64,000 nucleotides of DNA from Acidobacteriaceae bacterium (lineage in GTDB: Bacteria > Acidobacteriota > Terriglobia > Terriglobales > Acidobacteriaceae), in the NCBI GenBank assembly GCA_003151435.1, contig PLXP01000050.1:1-64000 (forward strand), in the 5' to 3' direction. The notes below the pieces were generated by a model that was not told where the DNA came from, did no database searches, and saw only the letters and a list, made by a program, of their open reading frames with translations. Position 1 is the first letter of the stretch. Every line of letters begins with the position of its first letter. Shown one piece after another: positions 9,206-20,722 of the stretch. Position numbers and translations under genes: made by a program.

Positions 9206-11329
9206 TTACTGCACGGGATATGAATAGATGTTTACGCTGAAGGGGCGCACGGTAATGATGCCGGGAAATGCGCCGAGCGTTTGTTCTTCAACCTGAACCT
9301 CGGGCTTCTTATCCACCTGCACCGTTGCATCGATGGAATCGGGAGCCATTCGCCACAATTTGCCCGCACTGGTAAGTTTCGCTCCATTGATCGCAATCAT
9401 AATGCTCTGCTCGGAGTCGGATGGATTGAGCACGGCGATGGCGAGGGTCTTGCGGTTCTCGCTGAACGCGGCGCTTACGTCGAGCGGGTAGGTGTCGCTG
9501 CCGGGATTGATCGCCGGTTGGTCCCCGCCGGCCGGAAACGTCGGCTTCGGCTGCGGCGAGTCTCCGGTCACCTCTACGGGGATGGTGCCGAAGTGATCGC
9601 GGTACATCTTGAAGAGCATTCCTGTGGGATTGAGTATGGCTTCTGTGCGGTTGGAACTCATCATCGCGGTTGCGAAGGTAAATGCGCCCATTTGGAAGAT
9701 ATCGGAGTGGCGGAACATTTCGTGGAAGGCCCATGCGTACGCGGGGACGGTCTTGTAGGAGTTCGGTCCGCCTCCGAAATACGCCCACTCGTCGATGGCG
9801 ATGGGAACGGGCTTGGCGCGGAGCGCGGGAATGCGCTTCAAGTATTCCTGATAGTGCTCATATTTAGCGCGGACCTGGACAGCCGGCGCGCGCTCCCACT
9901 CGATCAGTGATAGAGGAGGATCGATGGGCACCTTCTTCTGCAGTTTCATGTCAGTATGCTGCGTGCCGGACGCGTAGTAGTGCTCGCTGACCATATCGAT
10001 GTTATCGAGGCAGTTGAGGAGCATCTGACCGGTCCAGTCGGCTGGCGAGAGATAATCGGGGACATACTGGCCGTTGATGCGGCGGGACTGATCGGCGCCT
10101 TCCATCACATCGGGCATGGCGCCGCCGGCGATCAACTTGATGGATGGGTCAACCGCTTTCATCTCCTTCGCGAATAAGTTGTGCTTCAACTCGAATTGCG
10201 GAAGCGACATGGCGCCCATCTGGTAGTCGCCCCAGGGTTCATTTCCGACGCCCCAGAACTTCACGTGGTATGGCTCAGGGTGGCCATTCTGGTCACGCCG
10301 TTTTCCCATGGGCGTAGTAGCGGCACCGTTGGTGTATTCGACCAGTTCGCGTGCCGACCATGCGTCGCCGAAGCCGGCATTGACGGTGATATAGGGGTCG
10401 GCGCCGAGGAGACGGCAGAGCGTGAGGAATTCATCGGTGCCTACATCGTTAGGCTGCACAGCGTGCCATACGGGATCAAAGATGGGCGGACGCTTGTCGA
10501 TGTCACCGACGCCGTAGCGCCACTCGTAGGCGGAGACGAAGTTGCCGCCAGGGAATCGCAGAACGCCAAAGCTCAACTGCTTGAGCGCGGCGATCACTTC
10601 CGGCCGGAAGCCTTCGATGTTGTCCGCGGGCATGAGCGAGACCGCACCGACGTGGAAGGACCCTGTACCTGTGCCGGTGATCTCAAGTGTTGCGTTGTCA
10701 CTGTCCGTTGCGGCCGTATAGCGCAATGGGAATTTGCGATATCCCGTGCCGGTCGTCCGGAGATTGATCGTCTGACGATCAGTGGATTCCTTGCCCCAGA
10801 TAAGTGAGACCTTGACCATTGCGCCCGGAAAGCTAGTAAGTACGATACGTCCAGTGTAGGCCTTGCCTTTTCGAACGGCGATTCCGGACTGGGCCAAGCC
10901 GCGCGGCACTTTCCCGTCGAGTTTGACAACCAGCGACTGAACTCCGGTGTAGGACGATTTGGTGTCCATCGTGACCACGCTCTCACCGATGGGTGCCCAC
11001 CAGCGAGTGGGCACGCGATTGAACCGGGGATTGCCTCCTGCATTTCCAATCACGGGAGAAGGTGTAGGAGCGCTGACTGCGACGGGGTAGAAGAACTTGC
11101 GATCGACAAGCATCTCAGACCAGACGCCGGTGTTGACGATGTCTCCGCCGTGCTCCAGGAACTGACCATAGGTGTTCTTCGAAATGGGAGCGCCTGTCTT
11201 CGAAGTATCGATCGTTGCGTTCACAATGCGAGCCTGAGACGAAGAAGTACAGGGCAGCGTCGACAGAACCAGGAGACACAATGCCGCGCGCAGAGAAAGC
11301 GTTTTCGCGAGCTTTTGGAATTGGTGCAT
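9206..11329 (-). CDS. GH51 alpha-L-arabinofuranosidase (secreted)
   Basis: ISKNTYGQFLEHGGDIVNTGVWSEMLVDRKF, LRFPGGNFVSAYEW, VKFWGVGNEPWGDYQMG, IAIDEWAYFGG. Confidence 0.88.
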   Translation of the reverse strand: MHQFQKLAKTLSLRAALCLLVLSTLPCTSSSQARIVNATIDTSKTGAPISKNTYGQFLEHGGDIVNTGVWSEMLVDRKFFYPVAVSAPTPSPVIGNAGGNPRFNRVPTRWWAPIGESVVTMDTKSSYTGVQSLVVKLDGKVPRGLAQSGIAVRKGKAYTGRIVLTSFPGAMVKVSLIWGKESTDRQTINLRTTGTGYRKFPLRYTAATDSDNATLEITGTGTGSFHVGAVSLMPADNIEGFRPEVIAALKQLSFGVLRFPGGNFVSAYEWRYGVGDIDKRPPIFDPVWHAVQPNDVGTDEFLTLCRLLGADPYITVNAGFGDAWSARELVEYTNGAATTPMGKRRDQNGHPEPYHVKFWGVGNEPWGDYQMGAMSLPQFELKHNLFAKEMKAVDPSIKLIAGGAMPDVMEGADQSRRINGQYVPDYLSPADWTGQMLLNCLDNIDMVSEHYYASGTQHTDMKLQKKVPIDPPLSLIEWERAPAVQVRAKYEHYQEYLKRIPALRAKPVPIAIDEWAYFGGGPNSYKTVPAYAWAFHEMFRHSDIFQMGAFTFATAMMSSNRTEAILNPTGMLFKMYRDHFGTIPVEVTGDSPQPKPTFPAGGDQPAINPGSDTYPLDVSAAFSENRKTLAIAVLNPSDSEQSIMIAINGAKLTSAGKLWRMAPDSIDATVQVDKKPEVQVEEQTLGAFPGIITVRPFSVNIYSYPVQ

Positions 11330-11387
11330 GGTTCGTTTTCTCCTCATATTTGGATGGAGCGAAATGCCGATGCCTTCAGGCGGCGCG

Positions 11388-13088
11388 TTAGTATGGCTCA
11401 ATCGAGATGACAGTCACGGATCGGGGCGCTACGGTGAGTGAGAGCTTGCCGTTCTGAAGTTTCACTGCAGTCGGCTTCGGAACAATTGCATTCGGCGATT
11501 CGAAGGTGTTGATACTGTCCACTGCGGCTCCCGTCAACGTCTCCGCCTTGGCCGACTTTGCCGTTATTCCTGCGAGGTCAGCATTGATGGTGGCGGGGTC
11601 TTCCGCGTCGAGGTTGGTGATCTCAAGCAACAGCTGTCCATCCGCGCCTTTTGCGGCAATGGCGTCAACGCGCGGCAGGGACACGCCGCCGTGCGTGTAG
11701 GTGCCCGCGTCGAAGACCACCGGCATGAACGTCGCGTCCTGAAACGGAACGTACATCTTGAAAACGTAATAGGTAGGTGTCAAGACTAGCTTCTCTTTGT
11801 CGGTGAGGATCATCGCCTGGAGCACGTTGATCATCTGCGCAATGTTAGCCATGCGCACGCGATCGGCGTGACGGGCGAAGATGTTCAAGTTGAGCGCGGC
11901 CAGGATCGCGTCGCGAACGCTGTTCTGTTGGACGAGAAATGCCGGATTGGAGCCGGGCAATGGCGCGTGCCACGCTCCCCACTCATCCACGCTCAACGTG
12001 ACCTTCTTCTCCGGATCGTACTGATCCATGACGACCTCCTGCTTGCGCAGGAACTCATCCATGAAGAGGGTGGATTTGATGGTTTTGACGTAGTCGTCCA
12101 GCCCGAACTTCTCCGAGGAGGTCGAGGGTGGCCAGCCATTGGGAACCGTATACCAGTGAAGCGAGACGCCGTTGATATCCCACGCCCAGGTGTGCTTCTT
12201 CCACGCTTTCATCACTGATTCAGTCCACTCGGTGTCAGGCGTGCCAGGACCCACCGCGATCTTCAGCATCTGGTCCTTGCTGCGTTGCGCAGGGTTCATA
12301 TTCAGCACGAAGCGGCTGTACACCTTCATCAAGCTCACGTAATAGTCGGGCGTCATCGCGCCGCCACAATCCCAGCTTTCGTTGCCGATGCCGAGAAAGC
12401 CGACCTTATAAGGCTCAGGATGGCCATTGGCGGCTCGCTCTTTGGCAAGAGCCGTCGGCGCGGCGGCGGTCATGTACTCCAGCCACTCGGCTGCCTCCTC
12501 GGTCGTTCCTGAGCCGACATTGATGGACACGTAGGGTGTGCTGCCAATCTGCTGGATGAAGTCCATAAACTCATCGGTGCCGAAGACATTCGTATCGATG
12601 ACGTCGCCCCAGGCGGAGTTCACGGTTGCGGGTCGCTTATCTCGAGGGCCGACTCCCTTGCGCCAGTGATACTGGTCGGCGAAACAGCCGCCGGGCCAGC
12701 GGACGTTCGGCACCTTGAGTTCCTTGAGCGCAGCAACGACGTCGTTGCGGATTCCACGGGTATTCGGAATAGATGAGTCGGGGCCGACCCAGATGCCTTC
12801 GTAGAGGCCATGGCCGAGATTCTCGGCGAACTGGCCGAAGAGGTTGCGATCGATCTTCGGACCCGGCTTCGACGCATCGACAGAGAGATGAACAATGTTG
12901 TCGGCAGCCAACAACGGCGCAACCGAAGAGAAAACAAGCAGACAGAAAACTGCAAGAACACGACGCGCCAAAGACTCTGCCTCCGTTGAGCCGTCGGAAT
13001 TCGAGGCACGAGATTTACAGCCGCCGTTCTCGTATTCCGTTCCGGAACCCTCGAATATACACAGCACAAGCCAGAGCGAACAAGCCAA
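11388..13088 (-). CDS. GH51 alpha-N-arabinofuranosidase (secreted)
   Basis: KIDRNLFGQFAENLGHGLYEGIWVG, VRWPGGCFADQYHWRKGVGP, GFLGIGNESWDCGG, LSVDEWGAWH; start codon uncertain. Confidence 0.9.
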   Translation of the reverse strand: MACSLWLVLCIFEGSGTEYENGGCKSRASNSDGSTEAESLARRVLAVFCLLVFSSVAPLLAADNIVHLSVDASKPGPKIDRNLFGQFAENLGHGLYEGIWVGPDSSIPNTRGIRNDVVAALKELKVPNVRWPGGCFADQYHWRKGVGPRDKRPATVNSAWGDVIDTNVFGTDEFMDFIQQIGSTPYVSINVGSGTTEEAAEWLEYMTAAAPTALAKERAANGHPEPYKVGFLGIGNESWDCGGAMTPDYYVSLMKVYSRFVLNMNPAQRSKDQMLKIAVGPGTPDTEWTESVMKAWKKHTWAWDINGVSLHWYTVPNGWPPSTSSEKFGLDDYVKTIKSTLFMDEFLRKQEVVMDQYDPEKKVTLSVDEWGAWHAPLPGSNPAFLVQQNSVRDAILAALNLNIFARHADRVRMANIAQMINVLQAMILTDKEKLVLTPTYYVFKMYVPFQDATFMPVVFDAGTYTHGGVSLPRVDAIAAKGADGQLLLEITNLDAEDPATINADLAGITAKSAKAETLTGAAVDSINTFESPNAIVPKPTAVKLQNGKLSLTVAPRSVTVISIEPY

Positions 13089-13179
13089 ATAAATCGCTTT
13101 ATTTTTCTAGGATGACGGATTTAACATGCCGATGGTTGATGTTTGCAGACTGATCCGGTTCCAAGCCGGCTCTGTCTCG

Positions 13180-14425
<1,246 letters not shown>

Positions 14426-14436
14426 CAGAGGTTCAC

Positions 14437-17121
14437 ATGAGCAGATACATGACGCAGATGATGCAGAGATTTGTCCTGGGAGCTGGAACGCTTCTCTTTG
14501 TCTTGACCGTACAGACTGCGGTTGCCCAAGGTGCGGCGTCTCCTGGGTATCTGGACACCAATTTGACGCCTGAACAGAGGGCTGCCGACCTGGTGCGCCG
14601 AATGACTCTCGCGGAGAAGGCTACGCAAATGCAGAACAACTCCGCGGCAGTGCCACGGCTCAACGTTCCCGCATACCAATGGTGGAGCGAGGCCCTTCAC
14701 GGCGTCATCAACGATGGCGTAACCGAGTATCCCGAGCCCATCGGCCTGGCTGCGACTTTTGATGCGCCGGGAATTCACACCATGGCAGCCCAGATTGGCA
14801 TCGAGGGGCGCATCAAGCACGTGCAAAATGCGCGCGAGGGACACACCGGCATCATGGGGGGCCTCGATTTCTGGTCGCCGAATCTGAACATCTTTCGCGA
14901 TCCGCGCTGGGGTCGCGGTCAGGAAACCTACGGCGAAGACCCGTTCCTTACCGGCCGCATGGGAGTTGCCTACGTGACCGGATTGCAGGGCGACAATCCG
15001 AAGTATTACCTCGGCATAGCAACCCCGAAACACTATGCCGTACATAGCGGGCCGGAGCCCACCCGACACTTTGCCGATGTGGACGTGAGCAAGCACGATC
15101 AGGTCGACACCTACGAGCCAGCATTCCGCGCTGCCATCGTGGAAGGCAAAGCCGGCTCTGTGATGTGCGCGTACAACGCAATCAATGGCGAGCCCGCATG
15201 CGCAAGCCAGTACCTGCTCCAGGACCAGTTACGCGGCAAGTGGGGATTTCAGGGGTATGTGGTTTCAGACTGCGACGCGGTTCGCGACGTGGCAGCCAAT
15301 CATCGTTACCGCTCAACCCAGGCACAAGGCGCGGCTATTTCAGTAATCAGGGGCATGGATAACGAGTGCGTCACCTTTACCTCAAGATTTGGAGAGCCCG
15401 TCGAAAAGGCCTATATCGACGCTGTACAACAGGGATACCTGCCTGAAAGCACACTGGACACGGCGCTCATCCGCCTGTTCACCGCGCGCATCAAGCTCGG
15501 CATGTTCGACCCGCCTGACATGGTTCCCTTCACCAAGATCGACGAGAAGGAACTCGACAGCGCCGAACATCGCGCCCACGCACGCAAACTCGCGAATGAG
15601 ACCATGGTCCTGCTAAAGAACGACGGTCTGCTTCCCATTAAGCCGGGGATCAAAAAGATCGCCGTCATAGGCCCGCTGGCCGACCAGACCCGGCCGCTGA
15701 TCGGAAACTATGCTGGTCAGCCCACGCATATCGTCTCCATCCTCGACGGTCTGCGGACTGAGTTTCCCAACGTGACGATCACATTCGTCCCCGGAACCCA
15801 GTTCCTGCGCACTGATGGAACCCTTGTGCCGGACGGCCTGCTTACTACTCCGGATGGCAAGCCCGGCCTTAAGGCTGACTACAACGAAGGAATGCGGCGG
15901 GGACCGGGGGCTGGGGAAACGAATACCAAACCGCTCGTCAGCCGTACGGAAACGAATGTCGAACTCACCGAAAATAACCTGCCAGCAGAAGTTGCCGGAA
16001 AGAAGACGTTTGGGGCACAGTGGTCAGGATTCCTGACACCCACGGAATCAGGGGACTTTCTTCTCGGCATTCGCTGCGAAGGATTCGGAAGGCTTGCGGT
16101 TGATGGCAAGCAGGTAGCGACGGCGTTCGGCGGTGGCACGCGAGGACTCTCATCGGGCGTGGGCCGCGTCCACCTCGAAAAGGGACACAAGGTCGCGCTC
16201 GAGATCTCCTACGGAACCAGAAATAGTAAACCCCATGCCGAACTGATCTGGGCCAGGTACAACGGCGCTCCTTCGCCAGAAGCCATTGCCGCGGCGAAGA
16301 ATGCCGATGCCGTGATTGCCGTGGTGGGAATCACAAGTCAGCTCGAAGGCGAAGAAATGCCGGTGAGTGAACCGGGATTCCTGGGCGGAGATCGGACCAG
16401 CATCGATCTGCCCCAGCCGGAAGAAGACTTGGTGGAAGCTGTGGCTGCCACCGGCAAACCGCTCGCCGTGGTTCTCCTGAATGGCAGTGCCCTCGCCGTC
16501 AATTGGATCAACGAGCATGCCAACGCCATCCTCGAAGCATGGTACCCGGGAGAAGAAGGCGGAGCGGCAGTGGCCGAAACGCTGAGCGGAAAGAATAATC
16601 CTGCGGGTCGGCTGCCGGTTACGTTCTATACCGGCGTCAGCCAGTTGCCAAATTTCGAGGACTTCGGCATGGCCAACCGAACCTACCGCTATTTCAACGA
16701 CAAGCCTCTTTATCCGTTTGGCTACGGCCTCAGCTACACGACCTTCAAATATAGCGACCTCAATGTTCCGGTGCAGGCGGTGCCAGCTGGGCAGCCTGTG
16801 AGTGCCGATGTGACGATCACCAACACGGGCAAAGTTGCGGGAGATGAGGTTGTACAGGCCTATCTCAAATTCCCTGCTGTGAAGGGTGCGCCGCTCGTAG
16901 CTCTTCGCGGATTCCAGCGTGTTCATCTTGAACCGGGCGCGAGCCAGAAGGTTCATTTCGACTTGAAGGACCGCGACCTGGGCATCGTGACCGAGGACGG
17001 AAATCCAATCATCGCTCAAGGTGATTACACCATCAGCATCGGCGGAGGCCAGCCGGACACAGCAGCGCCAGCGGTGACCGGAAAGTTTCATATCGAAGGC
17101 CAAGTTGCCTTGCCGGAATAA
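14437..17121 (+). CDS. GH3 beta-glycosidase (beta-xylosidase-like) with embedded PA14 and C-terminal Fn3-like domain
   Basis: YQWWSEALHGV, FGEDPFL-type YGEDPFLTGRMGVAYVTGLQG, GYVVSDCDAV, PA14 stretch GAQWSGFLTPTESGDFLLGIRCEG, C-terminal PLYPFGYGLSYTTF; start at 14437 after RBS. Confidence 0.92.
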   Translation: MSRYMTQMMQRFVLGAGTLLFVLTVQTAVAQGAASPGYLDTNLTPEQRAADLVRRMTLAEKATQMQNNSAAVPRLNVPAYQWWSEALHGVINDGVTEYPEPIGLAATFDAPGIHTMAAQIGIEGRIKHVQNAREGHTGIMGGLDFWSPNLNIFRDPRWGRGQETYGEDPFLTGRMGVAYVTGLQGDNPKYYLGIATPKHYAVHSGPEPTRHFADVDVSKHDQVDTYEPAFRAAIVEGKAGSVMCAYNAINGEPACASQYLLQDQLRGKWGFQGYVVSDCDAVRDVAANHRYRSTQAQGAAISVIRGMDNECVTFTSRFGEPVEKAYIDAVQQGYLPESTLDTALIRLFTARIKLGMFDPPDMVPFTKIDEKELDSAEHRAHARKLANETMVLLKNDGLLPIKPGIKKIAVIGPLADQTRPLIGNYAGQPTHIVSILDGLRTEFPNVTITFVPGTQFLRTDGTLVPDGLLTTPDGKPGLKADYNEGMRRGPGAGETNTKPLVSRTETNVELTENNLPAEVAGKKTFGAQWSGFLTPTESGDFLLGIRCEGFGRLAVDGKQVATAFGGGTRGLSSGVGRVHLEKGHKVALEISYGTRNSKPHAELIWARYNGAPSPEAIAAAKNADAVIAVVGITSQLEGEEMPVSEPGFLGGDRTSIDLPQPEEDLVEAVAATGKPLAVVLLNGSALAVNWINEHANAILEAWYPGEEGGAAVAETLSGKNNPAGRLPVTFYTGVSQLPNFEDFGMANRTYRYFNDKPLYPFGYGLSYTTFKYSDLNVPVQAVPAGQPVSADVTITNTGKVAGDEVVQAYLKFPAVKGAPLVALRGFQRVHLEPGASQKVHFDLKDRDLGIVTEDGNPIIAQGDYTISIGGGQPDTAAPAVTGKFHIEGQVALPE

Positions 17122-17161
17122 AGGGCTACATTGAATCCCGCTCAGGGATAGAGGGGAATTC

Positions 17162-18967
17162 GTGCAAAGACGGGATTTCTGCAAACTACTTGCGATCGCT
17201 GCGGCATCGAAAGCTTTGCCATCAGCTGGGCGAACTGCCCAGGAGAGCCAGCCTGGATTGCCGAGTGGGTTCAACCAATACACGCAGGACTACGCTCAGT
17301 TTTGCGCTCAGCCGCCGGAGAAGAGAGTCTTCTACAAGGTCAGCGATGGAAAAATCATCGAGGAACGCCTTGAGGAGGTCGCATGGCAGCCGCCGGCATG
17401 GAACTACAACCCGGTTGCGCAATCCGTCGCCGGTGGGCTTTGGGATGATGTGCCCTTAAGGTCGCCAATCCCCGATCTCGCTGGCGATGGTCCGTTCAAA
17501 CCCAAATGGGATTCGTTGCTTGAGTACGAAGCACCGGATTGGTATCAGGATGCCAAGTTCGGCATTTGGGCTCACTGGAGTCCGCAGTGCGTTGCCGAAG
17601 CCGGGGACTGGTATGCGCGCAATATGTATATCGAGGACCAGCGCCAGTACAAATATCAACTTGAACATTTCGGTCCGCCATCGCGATTCGGATACAAGGA
17701 CCTTTGTGCACAGTGGACCCTGCTGAACTGGGACCCGGACGAGTTGATTGCACGCTACAAAAATGCAGGCGCGAAAATATTTGTCGCTCTGGCCAATCAC
17801 CATGACAGCTTCGACGCGTGGGACTCGAAGCATCAGCCTTGGAATGCCGCTGCCATCGGTCCGCACCGTGATGTGATCGGCACATGGGCTGCGGCGGCGC
17901 GGAGGCAGGGGCTACGGTTCGGTGTGACGGTGCATCAGGCGCGCAACTGGTGGTGGTTCCAGCCTTCGCATGGCGCTGACAAGTCCGGCCCGCGGACTGG
18001 CGTTCCGTATGATGGCCATCTCACGCAGCCAGATGGAAAGGATCAGTGGTGGCAAGGGCTCGATCCCCAGCGACTCTACGGCGTGAAGCACCCGGCTGGC
18101 TCCCTGCCCGACACATCCTATGTGAAGAACTTCTACGACCGGACCCGCGATCTCATCGACCAGCACAATCCCGACTTGCTTTATTTCGATGATTCGCTGC
18201 TGCCGCTCGGCTGGGCCGGATTGAATATCGGCGCGTACTTCTACAACAAGAGCGTGAAGACGAATGGCAAGATGGAAGCCGTCCTGAACGTCAAGGATGT
18301 TCCGGCCCGGCTGGCCAAAGCGGTTGTCGCTGATTATGAACGGGGGCTGACTGCCGAGATCATGAAGCATCCCTGGCAATCTGAGACCTGCATCGGCGCC
18401 TGGCATTATCTTCGCTTTCTCTACGAGAAGCCGGGGGAATACGGCGGGTATCTGCCCCCGCGCGATGTGATCCACTGGTTGATTGACACTGTGAGCAAGA
18501 ACGGCACGTTTATCCTGAATGTTCCCGGCAGGCCCGACGGAACCATTGACAGCAAGGAAATCGCGGTGCTCGACGGCATCACAGCATGGATGCAGACCAA
18601 TGGCGAGTCGATCTATGAAACTCGGCCGTGGAAGGTTTACGGTGAAGGCCCCAATAGCGTAAAGGCGGGGTCCTTCCAGGGTGAGAGCGTGAACAAACTG
18701 GGAGAAAAAGATATCCGATTCACGCGCAATAAGGCGATTACTCTAATCTACGCACTGCTGCTAGGCTGGCCGACAGAATCGTTCGCTGTGCAAGCTCTGG
18801 GACTCTCAGCGGCAACAAAGCCTGGGAGAATCGGCAAGCTCGAACTTCTGGGAACCGACCAGAAAATCAGCTGGAAGCAGCAGGACGATGCTCTGCGGGT
18901 GGAGCTTCCAAAGCTCTATAAACCAGCGGTTGATTATGCCGCCGTGCTCAAAGTGACATTGGCGTAA
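17162..18967 (+). CDS. GH29 alpha-L-fucosidase
   Basis: WYQDAKFGIWAHWSPQCV, YWARNMY-type segment, FVALANHHDSFDAWDSKHQPWNA, LLYFDDSLLPLGW; N-terminal RRDF Tat-like leader. Confidence 0.85.
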   Translation: MQRRDFCKLLAIAAASKALPSAGRTAQESQPGLPSGFNQYTQDYAQFCAQPPEKRVFYKVSDGKIIEERLEEVAWQPPAWNYNPVAQSVAGGLWDDVPLRSPIPDLAGDGPFKPKWDSLLEYEAPDWYQDAKFGIWAHWSPQCVAEAGDWYARNMYIEDQRQYKYQLEHFGPPSRFGYKDLCAQWTLLNWDPDELIARYKNAGAKIFVALANHHDSFDAWDSKHQPWNAAAIGPHRDVIGTWAAAARRQGLRFGVTVHQARNWWWFQPSHGADKSGPRTGVPYDGHLTQPDGKDQWWQGLDPQRLYGVKHPAGSLPDTSYVKNFYDRTRDLIDQHNPDLLYFDDSLLPLGWAGLNIGAYFYNKSVKTNGKMEAVLNVKDVPARLAKAVVADYERGLTAEIMKHPWQSETCIGAWHYLRFLYEKPGEYGGYLPPRDVIHWLIDTVSKNGTFILNVPGRPDGTIDSKEIAVLDGITAWMQTNGESIYETRPWKVYGEGPNSVKAGSFQGESVNKLGEKDIRFTRNKAITLIYALLLGWPTESFAVQALGLSAATKPGRIGKLELLGTDQKISWKQQDDALRVELPKLYKPAVDYAAVLKVTLA

Positions 18968-19001
18968 GCGAAAAGACCGTGGCTCGCTGGTCGCTCAGCC
19001 G

Positions 19002-20687
19002 ATGTCTGGAAGCCTGACCGGAACGCTGCGGGAACAGATGCTAATATCACGTCGATTGTCGAAATCACAACTTCAAGCTCCGGAGATGGACCAATCCATG
19101 CTTCATTTTTTCATGCGGCGCCTGTGTATTGTCGTGCTTGGGTTTCTTGCGGTCTCACTCGCTTCCGCACAGGCGAATCAGAACTCGTTGCGTCATGTCG
19201 CAGCCGACGTGAAAGACACACGCGGTCCGGTTGATCGCTTCTTTGACCTTTCAGTCGGCTCCGATTATCCCGGAACGTTGATTCGAGATGACAGCCAGGC
19301 GCAGCTCAAACTTGTCACCGGCGAACTCGGTTTTCGCTACATACGATTCCATGGCATCTTCCATGATGTTCTGGGAACGGTCCGTGACGAAGATGGAAAG
19401 ACGGTGTACGACTGGGCCAAGATCGACCAGCTCTACGACGACCTGCTGGCGCGCCACATCAAGCCGTTTATCGAACTCGGCTTTACTCCGAAAGCGCTGG
19501 CAACGTCCGAGAATAGCATCTTCTATTGGCACGGGAATACATCGCACCCGAAGCCAGATGGCTGGCGCAACCTCGTGGACGCTTTTGTCCGGCACGTTGA
19601 AAGCAAGTATGGCAAAGACGAAGTACGCGCCTGGTACTTCGAGGTGTGGAACGAGCCGAACTTGTCCGGCTTCTGGGAGGGCAGCGACCAGAAGGCATAT
19701 TTCGAGCTCTATGATCTGACCGCCAAGACAATCAAAATTGTCGATCCCAACTTGCGCGTCGGCGGCCCCAGTACCGCCGGCGCAGCATGGGTCCCCGAAT
19801 TCCTGGCGCATGTCAAGCTCAGCGGCACTCCAGTCGATTTCGTGACGACGCATACTTACGGCGTCCAGGGAGGATTTCTGGACGAGAACGGAAAGAGCGA
19901 TACCAAGCTCGATCCTTCTCCAGACGCAATCATCGGCGACCTGCGCCACGTGCGCGAGGAGATTTCAGCATCAGCTTTTCCTGGCCTTCCGCTCTATTTC
20001 ACTGAGTGGAGCACCAGCTATACGCCACGCGATTCCGTGCACGACTCCTACATCAGCGCGCCCTATATCCTCAACAAGCTGAAAGCCAGCCAGGGGTTGG
20101 TGCAGGGCATGAGCTACTGGACGTACACCGACCTGTTCGAAGAACCCGGGCCACCGACCGCTCCCTTTCAAGGCGGATTTGGATTGCTGAATCCTCAAGG
20201 GATCCGCAAGCCGGCGTACTTCGCATACAAGTATCTGCATGCGCTTGACGGAAACAGCCTTGCAACGAACGATCCGCAGGCGATGTTGTCCACAAAGGAT
20301 GGAAACGTGACGGCTGTAATCTGGGACTTCGAACAGCCGGAACAGAAAGTCAGCAATCGCTCCTTCTATACAAAGGTGATTCCATCGCATCCAGTCGCGC
20401 CTGTGCATCTGCGTCTGACACACGTTGCGACAAATTCCACGTATCACCTGGAAGTGCACCGCACCGGGTTTCATTCGAACGATGCTTACACGGCCTACAT
20501 TGAACTTGGTTCTCCCCCGAAACTGACTGAAGCGCAGATCGTGCATTTGAACGACCTCACGCGCGATCTTCCGGAGACGGATAAGGTCGTGCGCAGCGCC
20601 GCCGACGGCACTATTGATGTCACTTTCCCGATGAACAGCAACGATATTGTCCTGGTGAGGCTGGTTCGTAACCCGGCAGCCAAGTGA
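19002..20687 (+). CDS. GH39 beta-xylosidase-like protein (secreted)
   Basis: FRYIRFHGIFHDVLGTV, WYFEVWNEPNLSGFWEG, DFVTTHTYG, YFTEWSTSYTPRDSVHDSYISAPYIL; probable start near 19086-19116. Confidence 0.87.
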   Translation: MSGSLTGTLREQMLISRRLSKSQLQAPEMDQSMLHFFMRRLCIVVLGFLAVSLASAQANQNSLRHVAADVKDTRGPVDRFFDLSVGSDYPGTLIRDDSQAQLKLVTGELGFRYIRFHGIFHDVLGTVRDEDGKTVYDWAKIDQLYDDLLARHIKPFIELGFTPKALATSENSIFYWHGNTSHPKPDGWRNLVDAFVRHVESKYGKDEVRAWYFEVWNEPNLSGFWEGSDQKAYFELYDLTAKTIKIVDPNLRVGGPSTAGAAWVPEFLAHVKLSGTPVDFVTTHTYGVQGGFLDENGKSDTKLDPSPDAIIGDLRHVREEISASAFPGLPLYFTEWSTSYTPRDSVHDSYISAPYILNKLKASQGLVQGMSYWTYTDLFEEPGPPTAPFQGGFGLLNPQGIRKPAYFAYKYLHALDGNSLATNDPQAMLSTKDGNVTAVIWDFEQPEQKVSNRSFYTKVIPSHPVAPVHLRLTHVATNSTYHLEVHRTGFHSNDAYTAYIELGSPPKLTEAQIVHLNDLTRDLPETDKVVRSAADGTIDVTFPMNSNDIVLVRLVRNPAAK

Positions 20688-20722
20688 TCGATCTGCGGCG
20701 TATCACTAACGAAGGGGAGCAG

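Noticed and set aside
16150-17283. 377-aa minus-strand ORF
   Set aside because: Antisense shadow of GH3 and the start of the GH29 gene.
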